The translations under genes were made by a program, and so were the position numbers. Below, in pieces: positions 15,698-27,600 of a stretch of 41,192 nucleotides of DNA. The DNA is from Nocardia takedensis NBRC 100417 (lineage in GTDB: Bacteria > Actinomycetota > Actinomycetes > Mycobacteriales > Mycobacteriaceae), in NCBI RefSeq assembly GCF_000308695.1, contig NZ_BAGG01000018.1, positions 1 to 41,192 on the forward strand, written 5' to 3'. Numbering within the stretch: position 1 is the stretch's first letter; every line of letters starts with the position of its first letter. Below the pieces are notes generated by a model, which did no database searches, had not been told where the DNA came from, and worked only from the letters and a program-made list of their open reading frames with translations.

Positions 15698-18600
15698 ATG
15701 CCACAGCGTTCCGTCACGTCGCTCGTCCCGGACTCCGCCCCGTCCGTCGACGCCTTCCCGCTCTCCGCCGCGCAGCGCGGAATCTGGTTCGCGCAACATT
15801 TCGCGGGCGCGACGCCGATTTCCATCGCGCAATATACGGAATTGGACGGTCCGATAGATCTGGACGTGCTCGCCGACGCCGCGCGGCGGGCGGGCCGGGA
15901 ATTCGGCACCGGATATCTGCGCTTGGTCGAGATCGACGGAATTCCGCACCAGTGCGTCGATCCCACGTTGGACGACACGCTGGGCGTGGTGGATCTGCGC
16001 GGCGAGGCCGATCCGGTCGCCGCCGCGCACGCGTGGATGCGCGCGGAGTATTCCGCGCCCTTGGATCTGCTCACCGATCGTCTGGCCGCGACGACGATGC
16101 TGCGGATCGGGGACCGGCACTGGTTCTGGTATCAGCGCATCCACCACATCGTGCTGGACGGGTTCGGCGCGATGACGATGTTGCAGCGCGTCGCCGAGCT
16201 CTACAACGCCGCCGTCGACGGTGTCGACGCGCCGCCGAGCCGGGCCGAGGACCTGCGGGACATCGTCGAGGCCGACACCGCCTACCGCGCCTCGCGGCGC
16301 TTCGTCGCCGACGGCGAGCACTGGCGCGCGCACCTGTCCGGGATGGCCGAGCCGGTGGGGTTGGCGGGGCATTCCGCGCCCGCGCAGGCGCATCCGCGCC
16401 TGGCCGCCGGTCAGGTCCCCGCCGATACCGCCGCCCTGCTCGACGCGGTGGCCCGCGCGGAGAACTCGAGTGTCGCCCCGGTCGTGGTCGCGGCCTTCGC
16501 CGCCTACCTGTCGGCGATGACCGCGACGCCGGAAGTGGTGTTGAGTCTGCCGGTCTCGGGGCGGACCACGGCGTCGCTGCGCCGCTCCGGCGGGATGGTC
16601 GCCAATGTGGTGCCGCTGCGGTTGCGCGTAGATCCGACCGCGACCGTCGGCGCGCTGATCCGGGCCGCGCAGGGCGAGTTGACGGGCGCGCTGCGCCGCC
16701 AGCGCTACCGCCAGGAGGACATTGTCCGTGACCTGGGCCTGCCGGTGGACGAGGCGGTCTCGTTCGGGCCGACGGTCAACCTGATGATGGTCGACACCCG
16801 CCTGACGCTGGGGTCGGTGGTGGGTCGGATGCACGTGCTGACCTCGGGCCTGATCGAGGACCTGTTCCTGAATCTGTATCCCGGTGCGGGCGCGGCGAGT
16901 TCGCACATCGATTTCCAGGCCAACCCGAATCTCTACGGCGAGGTCGAACTCGCCGGTCAGCACCGCCGCTTCCTGGAGTTCCTGCACGCCTTCCTGGCCG
17001 CGGGCGTGGACGCGCGGGCGGGGGCGATTCCGGTGCTCTCACCCGCGGAGGCCGCCGAGTTGGCTCCCGCGCGCGGTGTCGAGGGCCTGCCGGCGCGCAC
17101 CTTCGCGCAGATCCTCGCCGACGGGGCCGCGCGTGCTCCGGAGGCGGTCGCGCTGCGGGACGAGCGACGGACCCTGACCTACCGCGAGGCCGAGGAGTAC
17201 ACCGCCCGCCTCGCCCGTACCCTGCTCGCCGCCGGGGCCGGACCCGAACGCGCGGTGGCGATCTCGATCCCCCGCTCGGTGGACTCGGTGCTGGCCATGT
17301 GGGCGGTCGCGCGGACCGGGGCGGCCTTCGTCCCCATCGACCCCGGCTATCCGGCCGACCGCGTCGAGTACATGATCGGCGACAGCGGCGTGGTGGCGGG
17401 CCTGACCGTGGCCGCGGCGCGGGAAGCGCTGCCCGACACCGTCTCCTGGACCGTGCTCGACGACCCCGCGACAGCCGCGGCGATCGCCGCCGAGGACGCG
17501 GCCCCGATCACCGCCGCGGACCTGCCGCGTGCCGCGCACGTCGACCAACTCGCCTATCTCATCTACACCTCCGGGTCCACCGGTCTGCCCAAAGGCGTGA
17601 TGGTCTCCCATCGCGGCCTGGCGAATCTGGTGGCCAGTTCCGGCTCGCGGTTCGGGGTGGACGCGGAGTCGGTGGTGGCGCACGCGGTCTCGCCGAGTTT
17701 CGACATCTCGGTGGAGGAACTGCTGGTCGCGCTGGCCGCCGGGGCTACCGTCGCCGTGGTCCCGCCGGCCGCCTACGCGGGTGAGGATCTGGCCCGCCTG
17801 CTGCGCGCGCATCGGGTCACCCACCTGAACGTGACGCCCGCCGTGGTGAATTCGCTGGACCCGGCGACGCTGCCGGACCTGCGCACGGTCGTCGTCGGCG
17901 GCGACGCCTGCCCGCCGGAACTGGTGGCCAAATGGGCGGGCCGCACCCTGTTGAACGGGTACGGCCCCACCGAGACCACGATCACCGTGACGCTCAGCGC
18001 GCCGATGACCCCGGACGCACCGATCACCATCGGCGGCATCACCCGCGGGGTGCGCGCGGTCGTGCTGGACCCGTGGCTGCGCCCGGTCGCGCCGGGCGTC
18101 GCGGGGGAGTTGTACCTCGGCGGTCCGGCGGTGGCGCGCGGCTACCACCGACGCAACGGACTCACCGCGAGCCGTTTCGTCGCCGATCCGTTCGCCGCGG
18201 GCGAGCGCCTCTACCGCACCGGCGATCTGGTGCGCTGGCTGCGCACCGACCGCGGCTGGGAACTGGATTACGCCGGTCGCGGCGATTTCCAGGTCAAGAT
18301 CCGCGGCTACCGCATCGAGCTGGGGGAGATCGACGCGGCCCTGCAACGGTTGCCCGGCGTCGACTTCGCGCTGACCCTGGGGGCGAGCACCCCGGCGGGC
18401 GCGACCGCGCTGGTGTCCTACGTCCTCGCGGTGCCCGGCGTCGACCTGGTCGGCGAATCGCTGCGCGTCGCGGTCGGCGAACATCTGCCGTCCTACATGG
18501 TGCCGACGGTGATCACGGTGCTCGACCATCTGCCGCTGACCCCGGTCGGCAAGGTGGACCGCCGCGCGCTGCCCGCACCGGACTTCGCCGCGCCGCAGCG

Positions 18601-21600
18601 GGAGCGGCGCGCGCCGTCGACCCCGCGCGAACAGACCCTCGCCGCGCTGTTCGCCGAGGTGCTGGGCCTGGACGCGGTCGGCGTGGACGAGAACTTCTTC
18701 GCCCTCGGCGGCGACAGCATCGTCTCCATCCAACTCGTCTCACGTGCCCGCACCGCCGGACTGCACCTCAGCGCCCGCGACGTCTTCGAGCGCAAGACGG
18801 TGGCGGCGCTGGCCGCGGTCGCGACCGAGGTGGTCGACACCGTGGCCGAATTGCCCGGCGGCGGTGTCGGTCCGGTGCCGCTGACCCCGATCGTGCACGC
18901 GATGCTCGAGGACGGCGACACTTGGCGGCGTTACGCCCAGGCCGTCCTGGTGAGGTTGCCCGCCGAGGTCGATCCCGCCGCCGCGCCCGCCGCGGTGCGG
19001 ACGCTGCTCGACCATCACGACCTGCTGCGCTCCCGACTGCGCCGGGTGGATTCGCGCTGGGACTGGACCGTCGACGCGCCCGGCGCCCTCGACGCCGACG
19101 CGCTGATCGAGGTGTGCGTCGCGACCGGCGATCCGGAGACCTTCCGCGAAGCGGCGCTGCAGCGCGCGGCCGACCACCTCGATCCCGCCGAAGGGGTGAT
19201 GGCCCGGTTCGTGCTCGTCCTGCCCGAAGCCGGAACGGAATCGGCCCCGCACCTGTGGATCGTGCTGCACCACCTGGTCACCGACGGCGTCTCCTGGCGG
19301 ACGCTGCTGCCCGATCTGGCGACCGCCTGGTTCGGCGGCGAACTCGACCCGGTCGGCACGTCCTACCGCCGCTGGGCGCACGCCCTCGTCGAGCAGGCCC
19401 CCGACCGCCGCGCCGAACTCCCGCTGTGGCAACGCATCATCGCGACCCCGGACCCCGCGCTCGGGGACCGGCACGCCGATCCCGAGCTCGATGTGGTCGC
19501 CACCCTCGCCGAACTGCGCACGACCCTGCCCGTCGACCTGGCCGACACCGTCCTCGACGCGGTACCCGCCCGATTCCACTGCGGCGCGGACGACGTGCTG
19601 CTGACGGCGCTCGCGCTGGCCCTGGCGCGCGTGCGCGGCACGACCGCCGCGCTGATCACCGTCGAGGGGCACGGCCGTGAGGAATCGGTGCTGCCCGGCG
19701 CGGACGTCGCCCGCACGGTGGGCTGGTTCACCACGGTCTACCCGGTCGGCCTCGATCTGACCGGCGTCGACGTGGACGACGCCTTCGCGGGTGGCCCGTC
19801 CGCGGGCATCGCCCTGCGCGCGGTCAAGGAACAACTGCGCGCCGTTCCCGATCGCGGCGTCGGCTACGGCATGCTGCGCTACCTGGACGAGGCGCCCGAG
19901 CTCGCCGGAACCGCCGCACCGCAGGTCAGCTTCAACTACCTGGGCCGGGCGGGAACCGGGGACGGCCCGTGGCTGCCGCGCCGTTTCGCCGCCACCCGCG
20001 ACGACCGCGCCCCGCTGCCCGCCGTGCTCGACATCAACGCGATCATGGGCGCGGACGGCCTGGAGACCACTTGGGCCTACGCCTCGCGTGTCCTGGACGC
20101 CGACCGTGTCGCGGAACTGGCCGAGGCGTGGTCGACCGCGCTGTCCGCCCTCGCCGCCCACGCCGCGACCCCCGACGCGGGCGGCCACAGCCCGTCGGAT
20201 TTCCCGCTGACCGCCGTCACCCAGGACGACATCGACACCTGGTCGCGCGCCTACCCGGACCTGCGCGACGTGTGGCCGCTCTCGCCGCTGCAATACGGCC
20301 TGCTCTTCCACGCCTGGTACGACACCGACACCGCCGACGGCTACACCGTGCAGACCCGCCTGGACCTGGCGGGCAGCGTGGATTCGGCCCGGTTGCGCCG
20401 CGCCGCGCAGACCGTGGTCGACCGGCACGACAATCTGCGCGCCGCGTTCGTCGAGACCGCCGACGGCCCGCGGCAACTCGTGCCGGCCAGCGCCGAGGTG
20501 CGCTGGGCGGACATCGATCTCACCGGTATCGCCGATCCCGCCGAGCGCGAGCGCGAACTCGCCCGCCGCATCGCCGTGGACGCGGCGACCCGCTTCGACC
20601 TGACCCGTCCGCCGCTGCTGCGTTTCCTGTGCCTGCGCACCGACGCCCAGCGCTGGACCCTGCTGATGACCAACCACCACGTCGTCCTGGACGGGTGGTC
20701 GACGCCGCTGCTGGTGCGCGAACTGCTCACCGTCTACATCGCCACCGGCGCGGGCGCCGAGGTCGCCGACGTGCTGGCCCCCGCGCCCTCCTATCGCGGA
20801 TTCCTGTCCTGGCTGGCCGACCGCGACGACGCGCGCGAGTCGGCCGAGGTGTGGCGGGCGGCGCTGGCCGGGATCGACGCGCCCACCCGGGCCGTCGCTA
20901 CGCTGGCCGACATCACCACCACCGAGTCGGCGACCGTCTCGATCGACCTGCCCGCCGACCTGATCGCGCGCCTGGAAGCCACCACCCGCGCCGCGGGTGC
21001 GACGGTGAACACGGCGGTGCAGGCCGCGTGGGCGCTGTTGCTGGTCATGCTGACGGGTCGCACCGACGTGGTGTTCGGCGGCACGGTGTCCGGTCGCCCG
21101 CCGCAACTGCCCGGCGTGGAGGACATGGTCGGGCTGTTCATCAACACCCTGCCGGTGCGGGTCCGCCTCGACCCGGCCGAACGGGTCGCGGACCTGCTCG
21201 CGCGGGTGCAGGCCGAACAGGCCGCGCTGCTGGACCACCAGCACATCGGCTTGGCCGCCATCCACCAGGCCGTCGGTCTGGCCGAACTCTTCGACACGCT
21301 CACGGTGTTCGAGTCCTACCCCATCGATCGCGAGGCGCTGTCGCAGTCGATGGACGTGGCGGGCATGCGCGTCGTGGACGTCACCGGCACCGACGCCACC
21401 CCGTACCCGCTCAATCTCATGGTGATCCCGCTGCGCGGCTCCGAGGGCGACACCTTGCGGGTCTCGGTCAAATACCTGGTGGATCATCTGGATTCGGCCT
21501 CGGCCACGCGCCTGCTGGACCGTTTCGTGCTGCTGCTGACCCAACTGGCCGAACGGCCCGAGGCCCGGATCGCCGCTCTCCAGCACTGCGACGACGCGGA

Positions 21601-24600
21601 ACGGGCCGCCCTGCTGCCGGTGCGCGGCCCGGAATCGGTGGCCTCGCGCACCCTGCCCGAGGTGCTGGTCGCGGGCGCGGCCATCGATCCGGACGCGCTC
21701 GCGGTGAGCGCGGGCGAACAGTCCATGACCTACCGCGAACTCGACGCCTGGTCCAACCGTTTCGCCCGGGTGCTGCTGCGGCGCGGCATCGGCGCGGAGG
21801 TGTTCGTGGTGCTGGCGCTGACCCGCTCGGTGGAGTCGGTGGTCGCGGTGTGGGCGCTGGCCAAGACGGGCGCGGCGTTCGCGCCACTGGACCCGAACTA
21901 TCCGGTGGAGCGGATCGAGCACATCCTCTCGGATTCGAAAGCGCCTATCGGCGTGACGGTCCGCGCGACCGGCGAGACCCTGCCCGGCACCATCGACTGG
22001 TTGCTGCTCGACGACCTCAACACCATCCGCCGGGTGATGACCGTCTCGGACGCCCCGATCACCGACGCCGAACGCGGCGGCGCGATCCGCACCGACCAGA
22101 CCGCCTACCTCATCTACACCTCCGGTTCCACGGGCAAGCCGAAGGCCGTGCTGCTCGGCCATCGCGGCATCGCGAATCTGGTGACCGCGCAACGCGAGAC
22201 CCTGGACCTGGACCCGAGCGCGCGCGCCCTGCAAGTGGCCTCGCCCAGCTTCGACGCCTCGGTGTTCGAGTTGCTCACCGCGCACGCGCACGGCGCGCGC
22301 CTGGTGCTGTCCCCGCCGGAGGTCTACGGCGGCGCGGAACTGGAAGCGCTGCTGCGCGAGCAGCGGGTCACCCACGCGGTCATCACGCCTTCGGTGCTGG
22401 CCACCATGGACCCCGACGGTCTGCCGGACCTGCGGGTGCTGTCGGTGGCCGGTGAGGCCGCGGGCCCCGAACTGGTCGACCAGTGGGCGCGCGGACGCCG
22501 CATGGCGAACCTGTACGGCCCCACCGAATTCAGCATCTGGGCCAGCGGTCCCGGCGAACTGCGTCCCGGCGCGCCGATCACCATGGGCGCGCCCCTGCGC
22601 GGCGCGGCGGTGACCGTCCTCGACGCTTGGCTGCGTCCGGTGCCGGTCGGCGTGGAAGGCGAACTGTATCTGGCGGGTCCGGCGATCGCCCGCGGCTACT
22701 TCAACCGCTTCGGGATGACGGCGGCGCGCTTCGTGGCCGACCCGCACGGCGCGCCGGGGGAGCGGATGTACCGCACCGGCGACATGGTCCGCTGGGTGCA
22801 CCGTGACGGTGTGCTGGAACTGGAATACCTGGGTCGCAGCGATTTCCAGGTCAAGATCCGCGGCCTGCGGATCGAACTCGGCGAGATCGACGCCGTGCTG
22901 AGCGCCGACGCCGACGTCGACTACGCGGCCACCCTCGGCTGCCCCGGTCCGAGCGGGGAGATCGTGCTGGTCTCCTACGTCGTCCCGACCGCACGGTGGC
23001 GCGAATCCCACGGCGCGGACGCCGACTTCGACACCGAACGACTGCGCGCGCGGGTGGCGGGCAAATTGCCGGGATTCATGGTGCCCAGCGCCGTGGTGAC
23101 CTTGGCCGACGTCCCGCTGACCCCGGTCGGCAAACTCGACCGCAAGGCGCTGCCGGTCCCGGATTTCGCGGCGTTCCAGCGGCCCTACCTCGCCCCGCGC
23201 ACGCCCGTGGAAGCCGCGGTAGCCGACGTCTTCGCCGAAGTCCTCGACACCGAACGGGTCGGGGCCGACCACTCGTTCTTCGAACTCGGCGGCAATTCGC
23301 TCAGCGCCACCAAGGTGGTCGCGCGGATCAACGCCGCCCTGGGGTCGACGATCGCGCTGCGCGACCTGTTCGACGCGCCCACCGTCGCCCAGTTGGCGGC
23401 GCGCGTGGTGCCCGCCGGGGAGGGGACGCGCGCCCGGTTCGAGCTCGCGCGCCGCATCCGCCCCGACCGCGTCCCGCTCTCGCCCGCCCAGCAGCGCATG
23501 TGGGTGCTCAACCGGCTCGAACCGTCCTCGCCCGCCTACAACATCGCCGTCGCGCTGCGGTTGACCGGCGACCTGGACGTCGCGGCCATGCGGACCGCGC
23601 TGACCAGGGTGGTCGACCGGCACGAGAGTCTGCGCACGATGTATCCGGCCGACGCGGATGGCCCCCGGCAGGTCGTCGTCGCGACCGCTGTCGCCGCGCC
23701 CCCGCTCGCGGTGGTCGAGGTCGCCGACGGCGCTCCGCTGCGCGCCCGCATCGCCGACCTCGCGGGCGTCGGCTTCGATCTGACCACCGAGGCGCCGCTG
23801 CGCGTCGGCCTGTTCCGCGTCGCCGCGCCGCCCTCGGGCAACGGGGCCGCGCCCGAACACGTCGTCGTCCTGGTGGTGCACCACATCAGCGCCGACGGCG
23901 CGTCGATGGCCCCGCTCGCGGGTGATCTCATGACCGCCTACGCCGCGTGCGTCGCCGGCGTCGACGCCGCGTTGCCCGCCCTGCCCGTGCAGTACGCGGA
24001 TTTCGCGCTGTGGCATCGCGAACTGCTCGGCGACGAAGCCGATCCGGATTCCCTGGCGGCGCGGCAACTCGACCACTGGACGCGCACCCTCACCGGTGCG
24101 CCCGACCTGCTGGAACTGCCCGCCGACCGCCCGCGTCCGGCCGTGCAGTCGCTGCGCAGCGCGGACCTGGACTTCACCGTCGACCCGGCCCTGCACGAGC
24201 GCGTCACCGAACTGGCCGCCGCGAACGACGTCAGCCTGTTCATGGTCGCGCACGCCGCGCTCGCGATCCTGCTGGCCCGCCTCGGCGGCACGCCCGACGT
24301 GGTGGTGGGCACCGCCGTCGCCGGGCGCGGCGAGGCCGCGCTCGACCCGATGGTCGGCATGTTCGTCAACACCGTCGCCCTGCGCACCCCCGTGGACCCC
24401 GACCTGGGCTTCCGAGAATTCCTGTCCCGGGTCCGTGCCTGGGATCTGGACGCATTCGCCCACGTCGACGTGCCGTTCGAGCGCTTGGTGCAGGTGTTGA
24501 ACCCAGCCCGCTCGACCGCGCACCACCCGGTCTTCCAGGTGTCGCTGTCGTTGCAGAACTTCGTCGAGCCGACCTTGGAACTGCCCGGTCTGACCGTGCG

Positions 24601-27600
24601 CGTGGAGGATCTCGAACGCGACGCCGCCCAGTTCGACCTGTCGTTGGACCTGCGCGAACGCCGGTCCGAGACGGGGGCGCACGGGATCGACGGCGTGCTG
24701 ACCTACGCCACCGACCTGTTCGATCCGGCGAGCGCTGCCGCGCTGGTCGCCCGCTGGCGGCGGGTGCTGGCCGCGGTGGTCGCCGACCCGGACCTGGCGC
24801 TCGCGGCGATCGACGTCCTCGCGCCCGAGGAGCGCGTCGACCTGGTCCCGGTGCGCGGCCCGCGCGGCGGCGGCACCGTCCCGCTGCCGTGGCTGCTCAC
24901 CGAATCCGCGCTGGCCCACCCCGAACGGGACGCGATCGTCTTCGCCGACACGACCCTGACCTACGGCGAACTGGAAGCGCGATCCAACCGTTTGGCCCGA
25001 CTGCTGATCGCGGCGGGCGCGGGACCGGAGACGGTCGTCGCGCTGGGCCTGACCCGCGGCGCGCACCTGCTGATCGGCCTGTGGGCCGTCGCGAAGGCGG
25101 GCGCGGCCTTCCTGCCGGTCGACCCGCGCCACCCGGCCGACCGCATCGAACACATGGTGCGCGATTCCGGTGCGGCACTGGGGCTGACCACGCTCGCCCA
25201 CCGCGACGCCCTGCCCGAGCACGCGCGGTGGTTGGCGCTCGACGACCCCGAATTCCTCGCCGCCGCACACGGAATCGGCGCGCACACGCTGCGCTCCACC
25301 GACCTGCGCGCCCCCATCCGTCCCGACCATCCGGCCTGGATGATCTACACCTCCGGGTCGACCGGCACGCCGAAGGGCGTCGCGGTGACCCACCGCGGTC
25401 TCGCGGATCTGGTGACGGCGCAACAGGAATCGCTCGGACTCGACGCGGACGCGCGCGTCCTGCAGGTCGCCTCCCCGAGCTTCGACGCCTCGATCTTCGA
25501 GGCGCTGATGGCCTTCGGGTCCGGCGCGACGGCGGTCGTCGCGCCGCCGGAGGTGTTCGGCGGCGACGCGCTCGCCGACCTGATCGAGGCGCGGCGGGTC
25601 AGCCACATGGTCATCACCCCGTCCGCGCTGGCGACCGTCGACCCCGAACGGGTGTCGAGTGTGCGGGTGCTGGCGGTGGCGGGCGAAGCCGTCGGCCCCG
25701 AACTGGTGCAGCGGTGGGCGGTCGGCCGGACCATGGTCAACCTGTACGGGCCGACCGAATTCACCATCTGGGCCACCGGTTCCGCGCCGCTGCGGCCCGA
25801 CGAACCGGTCACCATCGGCACGCCGATCCGCGGCGCGGCGGTCCTGGTCCTCGATGATCGGCTGCGCCCGGTGCCCGTCGGCATGGCCGGTGAGCTGTAC
25901 CTGAGCGGCCCGGCGCTGGCCCGCGGCTACCACGCGCGTCCCGACCTGGACGCGGCCCGTTTCGTCGCCGACCCCTACGGCGAACCGGGGGAGCGGATGT
26001 ACCGCACCGGCGACCTGGTCCGCTGGATCAGGGTGCGCGGCGAGCTGCGCTTGGACTACCTGGGCCGCACCGACTTCCAGGTGAAAGTGCGCGGACAGCG
26101 CATCGAACTCGGCGAGATCGACGCCGTGCTCGGCCGCGCGCAGGGCGTCGACTTCGCCGTGACGCTGGGCGTTCCCGGCCCGACCGGGTCCACCGCGCTG
26201 GCCGCCTACGTGGTGCGCGAACCCGGCGCCGATCCCGAGATCGCCGCGCTGCGGGCGCACGCCGCGCAGGCGCTGCCGGGTTACATGGTGCCCGCCGCGA
26301 TCACCGTCCTGGACGCCCTCCCGCTCAACGCCGTCGGCAAATTGGACCGCAAGGCGTTGCCGGAACCGGTCTTCGCCGACGACACCACCCCGTACGTGGC
26401 GCCGTCCACGCCGACCGAACATGTTCTGGCCACCGTTTTCGCCGCCCTGCTCGGCCGCGAACGGGTGGGTGTGGACGATTCGTTCTTCGCCCTCGGCGGC
26501 GACAGCATCCTGGCCATCCAACTGGTGTCGCGGGCCCGCGCCGAAGGCGTGACCGTCACCCCGCTGCAAGTGTTCGAGCACCGCACGGTCGCCGCCCTGG
26601 CGGCGGCCGCCGACGCCGCGGGCGCGACCGCGGTGCTCGAGGAACTGCCCGGCGGCGGGGTCGGCGAGATCCCGCTGCCGCCGATCGTGCGCTACATGCT
26701 CGACCGCGGCGGGGACCACGACCGCTTCGCCCAGACCGCCGTCCTCGAACTGCCGGTCGGCATCACCCACGAACAGATGGCCGCCACCCTGGGTGCGGTG
26801 GTCGACCGCCACGACATGCTGCGGTCGCGGCTGCGGCGCGACCACACCGGCGAATACCGCCTGGAGGTCGCCGAACCCGGCTCGGTCGACGTGGCCGCGC
26901 TGATCCACCGGGTCGAATTCGCGGCCGACGCCGACGCGGTCGACCTGCGCGAATTCGCCGCCGCCGAAACCGACGCGGCGATGAACCGACTGCGTCCCGC
27001 CGACGGCACGGTGCTCGGCTTCCTCTGGCTGGACCCGGTCGGCGACGCGGGCAGTCGTAGTCGCGCGGGTCGCCTGATCGTGCTGGCCCACCACTTGGTG
27101 GTCGACGGGGTGTCCTGGCGCATCCTGGTGCCGGATCTCATGGCGGCCTGGGCGCAGGTCTCCGCGCACGCCACACCCGTCCTCGCCGATACCGGCACCT
27201 CCGTGCGGCGCTGGTCGCACGCGTTGGTCGAGGAGGCGCACCGGCCGGAGCGGGTCCGCGAACTCGACCACTGGCGCGCCCTGCTGGACGGCCCCGATCC
27301 CGGATTCGCCGCACGCGACCTCGATCCCGCCGTCGACCGGGCCGACACCCTGCGACGCGTCGAGGTGGAGGTCCCCGCGGACGTCACCGCGACGTTGCTG
27401 ACCACCCTGCCCGGTCTGTTCCACGGCGGCGTCGCCGACGCCTTGGTCGCGACCCTGGCCCAGTCCGTGCGCGAGTGGCGGGCACGCACCGACGACAGCG
27501 TGCTGATCCGCATGGAAGGCCACGGTCGCCAAGAGGAGATCGTGCCCGGCGCGGACTTGTCGCGCACCGTCGGGTGGTTCACCACCATCTACCCCGTCCG

